DNA of 64,000 nt from Engelhardtia mirabilis (GTDB taxonomy: Bacteria; Planctomycetota; UBA1135; GCA-002686595): positions 3,720,001-3,784,000 of the forward strand of contig CP036296.1 of assembly GCA_007751255.1 (NCBI GenBank), in the 5' to 3' direction. Shown in pieces: positions 17,240 to 24,919 of the stretch (the stretch's first letter is position 1; each line of letters opens with the position of its first letter). The position numbers and the translations under genes were made by a program. A model generated the notes under the pieces. The model was not told where the DNA came from. It did not search any database and saw nothing but the letters and a program-made list of their open reading frames with translations.

Positions 17240-19761
17240 TCGGATCCCCCTGGCACCACGAAAGACCAAGCGGGATGCGACGCTGCCGCGTCGAAGTCGT
17301 AGATGTGAACCTCGTCTAGTGGGCCATCGGGCGCGTAGTAATAGAGACGGTAATAGCCCGGCACCAGGCTCGTCTCGATGCGCCCATCGACGACCGTGTG
17401 CGGCGACCCTCCGCCGCCGCCTCCCGCAAGGACCGGGATCGAGCTCGGCTCGACCAAGAGACCCGACTCGTTCGCTATCACCGCCCGCCCGTCGGCCGGC
17501 GACCCGTCAACCAGGACGAGCTCGATCGAGACCTGGGTCGTCGCCGGCAGCGCAACGACCAGCTCTTCACCGTCGGACGGCAGCGAGAGCCCCTCGAAGT
17601 AGGCCAGCGGTGCCTCACCGGCTCGACGGGGTGCCACCGCCAGGGCGATCGACGCCGTCGGAGGCACTCCATCGAGGCGTACCCGACCGTCCACGTCCGT
17701 CGATCCGCACGGCGTCAGGGTGCTGCCCGGCGGATAGGCGCCGCCCTCGCCGAAGTAGGCCAGCGCCACGTCGGCGCCAGCGACCGCTCGACCGTCCCTG
17801 TCCACAACCCTGACCGGGAGCGCGGTCTCGGCGCGGCGCATTCGCACGATGATCTCTTGCTCTGCCCGCCGCTCGAGATCCCACACGTCCGTCGGAGCGA
17901 AGCCCTTGGCGCTGACGGTGAGGTAGAGGTCGGACTCCGGATCAAAGGGGACCGTCAGTCGACCGTTGTCGGTCTCGAGCAGCCCCAGTCGCTCGAATGC
18001 AGCCGCGACGTCGTCGTAGAGATGCAGCTCCACCGAGCGGACCGGCGTCCCACGCTCGTCCACGACGAGCAACCGCAACATGTCGCGCTGCTCGAACTCG
18101 AAGTCCAGATCCGAGCTCCCGACGGCAACGCTCTCGTACAGCTTGGGCGTCACGTTGCACCTCGGCCGCAGGCGGCTCCCGTAGGCCTTGACGGTCAGCT
18201 CCTCGGCGGCCGACGGGATGGCCAGCTCGAATCGCTCCAGCTCGGCCGGCACCCGAAAACCGTAGCTCTTGCCGCGCAGCGGCCCAGCGCCGACGTCGAC
18301 GACGATCGAGACGAACCCCTCCAAGCCCTCCGCCTTGCGGATCTCTCCGCTGATTGAGCCATCGATCTTCAGGACAGAGAGCTCGACTGTCACCGAGGCA
18401 CCGGGCTCGACGGCAACCTCCGCTGTGGCGCTCGAGTAGCCGTCGTGCCGAACACCGACCTCGATCTGTCCGGCCGCCGTGCGCACCCCTTCGAATGCGA
18501 AGCGACCGTCGGAGTCGCTCACCGTCTCTCGTCCGAGTACATCGAGCGCCGCCCGGTTGGAGGAGGTCCGGAGCCCTGACTCAGGGTGCAGGAAGGTGGT
18601 GGACGACACATAGACGTCGACGCCTTCGACCGGATCGCCGTCGTGATCGACCACGCGGCCCTCCACCCGACAGCCACCGCTGGCGGCCAGCGTTACGGGC
18701 CCCACCGGCGCACCCTCGAGCACCAACGGCTCCGATGTCACCGCGGTCTCTCCCTGGTCCAACACGGCGAAGAGGTGGAAGTCACCGGGCGGCAGGCGGT
18801 CGAATGCGAAGTTCCCATCGCCTGCGATCGTGGCGAACTCCTCGGCCACCGAAAAGTCGCGCAGCTCCGGTGCGTCGGCTCCCTCGTAGACGACGAAGAC
18901 TGCGCCTCCCGTTGCCGGCGCACCCGCCGACGTGAGAACTTGCCCGAAGAGGGAGATGCCGGGCAGCAGGTCGACTTCGATCGTGTCACCCGCCTCGACC
19001 ACGTGGACGTCGGCAACCCACGGCCGGAAGCCATCAGCGACGACACGGCACAAGTAGACGCCCGGCTCGCCGCCCTCGAGTTCGACCAGCCCCGACGGCC
19101 CGGTCACTCCACGCAGGCTCCAGTCCGCTCGTGTTCCGGCAGGAAGGACGCCCGCGCGACCGATGCCGCCCTCGAAGAGCACGACCTCGGCACCTCCCAC
19201 CGGGACGCGCTCATCGCCAATGCCCGCACGCCCGACATCGACCCGTACGACTATTCCATCAGCGAGCGCGACCAGGAGCCTGTGAAGCTCGCCCGCTCGA
19301 ACCTCTACCCCGTCGAACAGCTCGGGAACGAAGCCGTCGGCGGCGGCCACGAGGCCGTAGGTTCCGGGCTTGATCCCATCGATCCGGAAGCGACCGTCCG
19401 AATCGCTGGTTCCTTCCCAACGATCGAAGAGCCCCGCCACCACGATCTTCGCGCCGGGCACGATCTGTCCGTCGTTCAGGGTCGTCACCAGGCCCCCGAC
19501 CGAGCCCCAGTCGATCTTCGACGCGCGCTCGTTCGAATCGGCCTCCACCCGTAGCGCATCGATTGCCGCCTGCGGCACCTCCGCGAGCGGAACCGCAGTG
19601 GAAAGGACCACTCCCGGACGCGCGGCATCGACCCGATCGACCATCTCGCGCTCGGCGACGCGGCGCTCGCGTTCCATGGCACCCAAGTAGTACCAGTTCA
19701 GGAACCCGAGCAGCGCTAGACCGACGACGACAGCCAGCAGGCGCCCCTGACTACCCTTCAT
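17236..19761 (-). CDS. membrane-anchored carboxypeptidase-regulatory-like repeat protein
   Basis: 841 residues. ATG at 19761 with GAGGAG nine bases upstream. One N-terminal transmembrane helix (LLAVVVGLALLGFLNWYYLG) with a short basic cytoplasmic tail, then a long extracytoplasmic part. This part contains about six to seven beta-sandwich domains of the CarboxypepD_reg/CNA-B kind, recognisable by repeated D-S-D-G-R-F-x-[FI]-x-G-[IV] and G-x-Y-x-L-x-A-x-A-x-G-[FY] phrases. There is no catalytic domain. Such proteins usually bind surfaces or peptides. Its place between the ABC exporter and the CPBP protease suggests a periplasmic chaperone, product-binding or immunity role; this is inference only. 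Confidence 0.7.
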   Translation of the reverse strand: MKGSQGRLLAVVVGLALLGFLNWYYLGAMERERRVAEREMVDRVDAARPGVVLSTAVPLAEVPQAAIDALRVEADSNERASKIDWGSVGGLVTTLNDGQIVPGAKIVVAGLFDRWEGTSDSDGRFRIDGIKPGTYGLVAAADGFVPELFDGVEVRAGELHRLLVALADGIVVRVDVGRAGIGDERVPVGGAEVVLFEGGIGRAGVLPAGTRADWSLRGVTGPSGLVELEGGEPGVYLCRVVADGFRPWVADVHVVEAGDTIEVDLLPGISLFGQVLTSAGAPATGGAVFVVYEGADAPELRDFSVAEEFATIAGDGNFAFDRLPPGDFHLFAVLDQGETAVTSEPLVLEGAPVGPVTLAASGGCRVEGRVVDHDGDPVEGVDVYVSSTTFLHPESGLRTSSNRAALDVLGRETVSDSDGRFAFEGVRTAAGQIEVGVRHDGYSSATAEVAVEPGASVTVELSVLKIDGSISGEIRKAEGLEGFVSIVVDVGAGPLRGKSYGFRVPAELERFELAIPSAAEELTVKAYGSRLRPRCNVTPKLYESVAVGSSDLDFEFEQRDMLRLLVVDERGTPVRSVELHLYDDVAAAFERLGLLETDNGRLTVPFDPESDLYLTVSAKGFAPTDVWDLERRAEQEIIVRMRRAETALPVRVVDRDGRAVAGADVALAYFGEGGAYPPGSTLTPCGSTDVDGRVRLDGVPPTASIALAVAPRRAGEAPLAYFEGLSLPSDGEELVVALPATTQVSIELVLVDGSPADGRAVIANESGLLVEPSSIPVLAGGGGGGSPHTVVDGRIETSLVPGYYRLYYYAPDGPLDEVHIYDFDAAASHPAWSFVVPGGSE

Positions 19762-19783
19762 ACCCCGCTTCTCCTCAATCTCC

Positions 19784-21880
19784 TCACGGTATGGCCAGCC
19801 TATCAAATCCAGATTCGACCGCTCCGCCCTCGCCCAGATCGAGACAGGCCTTGGACCGCGCCGAACTCGACATCGAGATTCCGCCGGGCACAACGCGACG
19901 CACCTGCGGTAGGACGAGGGCGCGATAGTCATCCGAGCGCTCGAACAGCTCTTCATGAGTACCCGAGTCGACGACGGAGCCCTCCACCAGGACATGGATC
20001 TGGTCGAAGCGTTGGATGCATGAGAAGCGGTGCGAGACTGCAATCAGCACTCCGTCATCCCGGGTCATCAGCAGGTCCAGCACACGTTCTTCCAGGGCCG
20101 CGTCGAGTCCGCTGGTCGCCTCGTCCAGGATCCAGCACGAGGACGAGTGCAATAGCTCCCTGAGGAGCAATAGGCGCTGTCGCTCGCCCGCCGAGAGCTG
20201 CGGACGCCCGGGCGGAATGAGCTCCGGCGGCAAGAGGTCGGGCAGTCCGAGGCCCAGTCGCAGTTCGCGATTGCGCCCGTGCCGGCGGGCCCGGCCGGCG
20301 ACCTGATCGAGCCCGAGCGTGGAGACGATCTCGTCCAGTTGACCCTCGATGGGCCCGGGTTGATCGACACGATAGATTGCGTTCTCACGGAACGACCGAT
20401 CGAGCACGAAACCCTCGTGCGAGATGGCACTCAGCTGCCGGCGGAAGGACGCGAGGTCCAGATCTCGCAAGTCGTGACCGTTGACGAGGATGCGCCCCTT
20501 CGTCGGACGGTAGTAGCCGCAGATCAGCCGCCCGATGGTGGACTTGCCGACCCCGCTCGCACCGACGAGGATCGCAGATCGACCGGCCTCGAACTCGAGA
20601 TCGATCCCCTTCAGTACCCACTCGGACTGACCCGTCGATGGTTCCCGTCGACCGAGAGCCAGCCGCACCTCGGCCGCCGAGATCCTGCCCCGACGCAACT
20701 TCTTGGCCAGCTTTCGCTCGACCGCAGGCGGGAGCGGCACGTCGCGCTCCGGGTAGGCGAACCAGACGTCCTCGAAGACGACCTGCCGAACCGGCTCGTC
20801 CAGCACCCGACTTCCGGATTCGCCCTCGTACTCGTCGCCCATCGCGAGAATCTCCCGCACACGGTCAACTGCCACCATCGCCTCGTCGATCTTCGCACCG
20901 GTGCGGATACTCGACTGGAACGCGTTGATCGCCATCCCGGAGAACATCGCGAAGCTCACGAAGCTACCCAGGCTTAGGTCGCCGCGACTGACCAGGATCA
21001 GTCCGTAGAAGTACACCAGCAGAGGAAGCACTCGTTGAACGAGACGGCCTGCGGCCCCTGACAGCGCTCGCAACCTCTCGATTCGCCGAACCTCCAGGAA
21101 GGCCAGGTGCGACCGACGCTCGAACTCCTCCGTCTCGCGGTCCTCTCGGACCGAGAGCTTCACGAGGGGAAGTGACCTGATGACGTCCGCCAGCCAGCTC
21201 GAATTCGACGCCGTCAGCTCGGATTGAACCTCCTGCACGTCCCGCATTCGGCGGCGGATGATCAGAATCAGCCAGGCGCTGAAGGGAGTAACGATCAACA
21301 CCCACAGGAACATCTTGATGCTGATCGCGGCCATCAGTCCACCGAACACCAAGGCCCGGAACACGGCCGACAGCCGCAGCACAAGGTTGTGCGGGTAGAT
21401 CGCGGTCATGGCGCGCGCGTCGCCCTGAATCCGACTTTGCCAGTACCCGGCGTCCCGGCTGTAGGTGTCAACCAGGGGCGCGCGCGCGATCTTGCCAAAA
21501 AGGCGCACGGTCAGCCGATCGCCGATCCCGTGGTCCTGGAGACGAGCCAAGTAGTTGTAGAAGAACCGCAACGACCCGGCGATGAGCATCAGCCCGCCCA
21601 CGATGGCCCCGATCGCCGGAAGCCGACGAGGCAGGTCCTCACCCATGGCACGGTCGAGCGAACCACCTGCCACGAGCGGCATGGCGATCTCCGTCGCCGT
21701 GCGCACGAGAGTGAGGAGAATCCCGACGAAGAAGGGCAGCCAGTCCGGCTTGAGGTGGTGCCAGGTCCACCCGATAGCCTCCTTCCACTTCGCTACTCGC
21801 CAGCGGCGCGGACCATCCCCCAGGTCCGCCGACAGATCGCCGACGGACCCGGAGTCACCCGAACCAGATTCCGGTTCCAC
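19784..21880 (-). CDS. ABC transporter, fused permease/ATPase, probable RiPP exporter
   Basis: 698 residues, GTG start 2 nt after the maturase stop with GGTGAG upstream. An N-terminal six-helix exporter domain covers about 40-350. The C-terminal nucleotide-binding domain has Walker A GASGVGKST, a signature LSAGERQ (LSGGQ variant), Walker B CWILDEATSGLD and the switch His in IAVSHRFS. It therefore forms a homodimeric half transporter. No N-terminal C39 peptidase domain is present, so it cannot cleave a double-glycine leader itself. An insert of about 45 residues between the membrane domain and Walker A (KKLRRGRISAAEVRLALGR) is unusual. It most likely exports the mature peptide encoded at 23892-24380. 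Confidence 0.86.
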   Translation of the reverse strand: MEPESGSGDSGSVGDLSADLGDGPRRWRVAKWKEAIGWTWHHLKPDWLPFFVGILLTLVRTATEIAMPLVAGGSLDRAMGEDLPRRLPAIGAIVGGLMLIAGSLRFFYNYLARLQDHGIGDRLTVRLFGKIARAPLVDTYSRDAGYWQSRIQGDARAMTAIYPHNLVLRLSAVFRALVFGGLMAAISIKMFLWVLIVTPFSAWLILIIRRRMRDVQEVQSELTASNSSWLADVIRSLPLVKLSVREDRETEEFERRSHLAFLEVRRIERLRALSGAAGRLVQRVLPLLVYFYGLILVSRGDLSLGSFVSFAMFSGMAINAFQSSIRTGAKIDEAMVAVDRVREILAMGDEYEGESGSRVLDEPVRQVVFEDVWFAYPERDVPLPPAVERKLAKKLRRGRISAAEVRLALGRREPSTGQSEWVLKGIDLEFEAGRSAILVGASGVGKSTIGRLICGYYRPTKGRILVNGHDLRDLDLASFRRQLSAISHEGFVLDRSFRENAIYRVDQPGPIEGQLDEIVSTLGLDQVAGRARRHGRNRELRLGLGLPDLLPPELIPPGRPQLSAGERQRLLLLRELLHSSSCWILDEATSGLDAALEERVLDLLMTRDDGVLIAVSHRFSCIQRFDQIHVLVEGSVVDSGTHEELFERSDDYRALVLPQVRRVVPGGISMSSSARSKACLDLGEGGAVESGFDRLAIP

Positions 21881-21882
21881 GT

Positions 21883-23658
21883 TCAGCTCACCGAGTTCTC
21901 GCGGCCGACTTGGAGCGCCGCTTCTTTCGCCCGAACCTGGCTCAAGAGACGTTCACAGAGGCTCACAATGCGGAAGTCCTCGCGCTCGGTCTCGATTCGC
22001 TCTTCGAGGTAGTCGACGATCTCCTGGAACGGGATCCCCAGCACGTCGTACTCCCGAATGCACTCAGGCGACACGCCGTAGGCATCGTTGAAGAGGTAGC
22101 CGGGGTTGGCCCGGCAGGTCTTCCCATAGAAGCAGTTCTCGATGAAGTTGCAGCTGTTGCAGAGCCGCAGCTTGGGACGGTAGTCCGCGCGTAGCCAATC
22201 CCAGCCAGGCGAGGACCAGATATCCACCAACTCGCGATCCCGAACCGAGCCCATCGCGTAGGGAGCGGCGCCCACATACCGCGGGCAGCCGTAGGCCTGC
22301 CCATCGGCCCCGAGGGCCATCTGTGAAGTGCCCGCCGTGCAGACGTTGAAACCAGCCGCGCGACTCTGAGAGTACTTGCGCTGGAACGACTTCTTCCAGT
22401 CGGCGGACTCCGGAGTGATCTCCACTTCCGCCTCCGCACGCACCTCGAGCGCTTCCTCCTCCACCTTCGGCTCGTCGAGAGGGAACGTGTAGCTGCTGAA
22501 ATTGATCTGCAGCCCGCGTCGGGCCCACTTGTCGATGATCGGCTCGATGTCTCCCCGCAGCGCGACGAGTTCCTCGCGCGTGAAGTAGATGTTCTCTTCA
22601 CTCTCGCCGGTCCCGATCTGCTCGCCGGGATGCACCGAGATCCACGTCACACCGTGGGTTCGCACGACTTCGGCGAGCGCATCGAGCTCCGCCGCGCAGG
22701 CGCTTCCCTTGTGCAGCACCGACTCCACGAAGAAGTGGATTCGATGCTTCTGAAGCAGCTTCATGGTTCTGACCACTCGGTCGAAGTTGCCCTTGCGATT
22801 GCGGAGGAAATCGTGCGTCGACGCCGTGCCGCCGTCCAGGGAGAGGTGGATCGAGAAGCGACTCCCCTTGCGCGTCTTGGCATCGATGAACTTGTCGATG
22901 TTGTCCTCGTTGATCCGCGTCCCATTGGTGTACAGGACCACGGTGAAGCGCCGCGAGAGGGCATCTTCGAAGATCTCCCAGAAGTCAGGCCGAATCATTG
23001 GCTCGCCGCCGGTCAGGCGGACGCTCTCGACGCCACCCTCCTCGAGCTGATCGAAGACACGACTCAGCTCGTCGGTCGACAGGTCGTTCTTCGTCGATAC
23101 GTGCGGATTGGAGCCGACGCAGCAGTGCAGGCAGGCGAGATTGCAGCGCTCGGTGAGATTGATACCCACCGAAACCGGGAAGCTCCGGACCTGCTTGTCG
23201 TGCCTCTGAAGCGAGGGGGCCTTGAAGAAGATCGGCCGGTCCTCCTTGCTCCACTCCAGCTTGTGCCGCTGCTGAGCGATCTTGTCGTTGACTTCGTTCG
23301 TGGGGCGGATCAAGCACAGCCCTACCAACCGATCCATGTAGGCGGCGAGGGCCTCGTCGATCGGCACCTCATCACCGACGAGGACGGGCAGCTCTTCGAC
23401 GAAGAAGCGCTCGACGTCCGCCCGCAGGCGCGGCTCACCGAAGAAGCGCAGAAGCTCGAACTCGATCCGGCCGGGGTAGTGCGTCTGGTACCGCACGTTG
23501 TCCCGCACTTGGAAGCCGAACTCCGAGAAGTTCTCGGTTTCGTCGATCAGGGTCAGCTTGTCCGCCAGGACAAAGGCGTCGTAGCGAAGATCTTCCCAGC
23601 CCTTCTTCTCGGGCTGCTTGGCGCGGACCTCGTCAATCCTGAAGGCTGATCTGGGCAT
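21883..23658 (-). CDS. radical SAM/SPASM RiPP maturase
   Basis: 591 residues. ATG at 23658 with AGGAGG six bases upstream. The N-terminal 155 residues lack cluster motifs and could hold a leader-binding (RRE-like) region, but I cannot confirm the fold. The radical SAM core has C-x3-C-x2-C at 172, 176 and 179 (RCNLACLHCC), the SAM motif LTGGEPM and SIHLSLDGG. The C-terminal SPASM domain has CTAG, GCPRYVG and CNSCNFIENCFYGKTC, giving enough cysteines for two auxiliary clusters. Family members form thioether or C-C crosslinks, or epimerise residues, in RiPP precursors. It is the first enzyme downstream of the Cys/Asn-repeat precursor, so that precursor is the likely substrate. Confidence 0.87.
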   Translation of the reverse strand: MPRSAFRIDEVRAKQPEKKGWEDLRYDAFVLADKLTLIDETENFSEFGFQVRDNVRYQTHYPGRIEFELLRFFGEPRLRADVERFFVEELPVLVGDEVPIDEALAAYMDRLVGLCLIRPTNEVNDKIAQQRHKLEWSKEDRPIFFKAPSLQRHDKQVRSFPVSVGINLTERCNLACLHCCVGSNPHVSTKNDLSTDELSRVFDQLEEGGVESVRLTGGEPMIRPDFWEIFEDALSRRFTVVLYTNGTRINEDNIDKFIDAKTRKGSRFSIHLSLDGGTASTHDFLRNRKGNFDRVVRTMKLLQKHRIHFFVESVLHKGSACAAELDALAEVVRTHGVTWISVHPGEQIGTGESEENIYFTREELVALRGDIEPIIDKWARRGLQINFSSYTFPLDEPKVEEEALEVRAEAEVEITPESADWKKSFQRKYSQSRAAGFNVCTAGTSQMALGADGQAYGCPRYVGAAPYAMGSVRDRELVDIWSSPGWDWLRADYRPKLRLCNSCNFIENCFYGKTCRANPGYLFNDAYGVSPECIREYDVLGIPFQEIVDYLEERIETEREDFRIVSLCERLLSQVRAKEAALQVGRENSVS

Positions 23659-23682
23659 TTGGTCCTCCTGCGGTAGAACCCG

Positions 23683-23702
23683 AACGGGTGCTGGCACCCG
23701 TT
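23683..23702 (-). terminator. hairpin between precursor and maturase genes
   Basis: An 8-bp perfect stem (23683-23690 with 23695-23702) and a 4-nt loop lie in the 233-bp gap after the precursor stop. No T run follows. The position is that of the processing or partial-termination hairpins that let RiPP precursors be made in excess over their enzymes. Confidence 0.5.
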
Positions 23703-23891
23703 GATTGCGACCTTTACTCGGTCGCGTGTTGGAACTCCGGCGGCGGCATCTCGGGTCCTGGATACCGCCGCCCGTCGCCGCGAGTTGAACCGACCCCATG
23801 GCCGGGCGGCGATCGAACCACCTGGGTCGTGAAGCGCGGGGACCACTCAGGCAAGCAGCCCCCACGCGACGGAACTCAGCGGCTCACGACA

Positions 23892-24380
23892 TCACGACGC
23901 CTTCTGCTTCTCCTTGCCGTGCTCGCAGCAATTCAGATCATCGCAGGAATCGTTGTTGCTGCAGGTCGTGTTGTCCGTGCAGCTGACGTTGTCGTAACAG
24001 GCGGAGTTCTCTCCGAACCAGCCGCTGTCACAGGCCTGGTTGTTCGAGCAACCGCTGTTCTCGTTGCAATCGTCGTTGTCGACGCAGTTGGTGTTGTCGT
24101 CGCACTCGGCATTCGTCTTGCACGTGTTGTTGTCGTCGCAAGAGTCATTCATCCCGCACGAGTTGTTGTCATCCCCGGCGACGGTGTCATAGATGGTGAC
24201 CCCGGCACCGGCAACGCCGACGACGCCGCAGTAGACGGCGACGACCGCGTGCAGCTTCTCGATATCTCCAACGTCGCCGTCGGTGACCGAGATGATGTCG
24301 CCGAACCCCGGCCGGGCCGGGGGCCGGCGCGCACGGCGAGACACACGTCTGCTCTGAGGTCCCTCAAGGGTTGTGAGCAT
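23892..24380 (-). CDS. RiPP precursor peptide with N-x-x-C hexad core
   Basis: 162 residues. The ATG at 24380 has a strong AAGGAG ribosome-binding site eight to nine bases upstream. Residues 1-30 are basic (RRVSRRARRPPARP). Residues 31-70 hold an acidic segment (DGDVGDIEKL) and a hydrophobic Gly/Val stretch (AVVAVYCGVVGVAGAGV). From residue 71 the core is Cys-, Asn- and Asp-rich: cysteines at 75, 81, 87, 93, 99, 105, 111, 117, 128, 134, 140 and 146 each have Asn exactly three residues before, usually preceded by D, N or E. Cysteines 151-152 and a charged tail EHGKEKQKAS end the protein. One 11-residue unit (117-128, containing WFG) breaks the period. It heads an operon of maturases and an exporter. 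Disulfide-rich or metal-binding secreted protein is the alternative. Confidence 0.82.
   Translation of the reverse strand: MLTTLEGPQSRRVSRRARRPPARPGFGDIISVTDGDVGDIEKLHAVVAVYCGVVGVAGAGVTIYDTVAGDDNNSCGMNDSCDDNNTCKTNAECDDNTNCVDNDDCNENSGCSNNQACDSGWFGENSACYDNVSCTDNTTCSNNDSCDDLNCCEHGKEKQKAS
23925..24170 (-). repeat. hexapeptide N-x-x-C repeat array of the precursor core
   Basis: Covers residues 71-152. The repeat unit is 18 bp, consensus C-x-[D/N/E]-N-x-x. Cys-to-Cys and Asn-to-Asn distances are both six residues, except for one 11-residue interval at 117-128. Asn at -3 holds for all twelve cysteines from 75 to 146. The stretch is visibly richer in A and T than its neighbours because of the AAC, GAC and TGC codons. 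Confidence 0.85.
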
Positions 24381-24919
24381 TGGCAGGCTCTCCTTCACAC
24401 ATGTAATGGTTCTCAGACGCCATGAAGGCCGAGTTGGCGCCCGCGGGAAGTGGACCCGGCATCCGAGTTCGACCGTCGTGCTGGGCCTGAGAGGTGTCAA
24501 TCATTCGCGTCAGATTTCTCGACCCACGGCATCCCCCCCTCCCGCTAAGCCGACCGCTAAGCAACCTACATTGACGTTTGTTTCGAGGATCAAGCGGCAA
24601 CCAACTTACAGATCGTCTTCCTTGGCGGGACTCTTGCGGCTCCTCGCCCCATCCGCGCAGCCATCGTGCGGTCGACACCTTGGGCCGCTCGAACAACTCT
24701 CCAGCGCGCGTAAGGTGCCAGATCATCGACTCGGGGAGACACACCATAGGAGTTCGCAAACGAGCCTATCGCGTCACGTTCTCGAGCTCCCATTCCGCAC
24801 CGACACGAGCCCGCCGGAACTCGCTCGGCGCCGCCCTTTACCCTCGACGAACGGCGGCTCTGCGCTAGGCTCGTGCGAGTTGTGCCGGGCCTTGCACTTG
24901 ATGGAGGAGTCCAGAACCC
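24381..24919. promoter_or_regulatory. divergent regulatory region of the RiPP cluster
   Basis: 539 bp between the precursor start and the second B12-radical SAM gene, the only long gap inside the cluster, so promoters for both operons must lie here. A direct repeat CCGCTAAGC occurs at 24542-24550 and 24554-24562 (12-bp period), a possible operator. Close to it, the minus strand reads TTGATC, 17 bp, TGTAGG, a weak sigma-70-like candidate facing the precursor. For the plus-strand gene a GGAGGAG ribosome-binding site lies at about 24903-24909. No convincing second precursor was found in the gap. Confidence 0.5.

Noticed and set aside
23925-24170. Cys/Asp/Asn-rich core as a metallothionein or a thrombospondin type-3 calcium-binding repeat.
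   Set aside because: Type-3 repeats have D-x-D-x-D-G loops and longer periods; metallothioneins lack a strict N-x-x-C six-residue period. The radical SAM and exporter neighbours favour a RiPP. Kept as an alternative in the gene entry.
24364-24504. Short minus-strand reading frame (46 codons, beginning MIDTSQAQ) overlapping the precursor start, considered as a second precursor.
   Set aside because: No ribosome-binding site, no Cys or Asn pattern, and it runs into the precursor gene in another frame.
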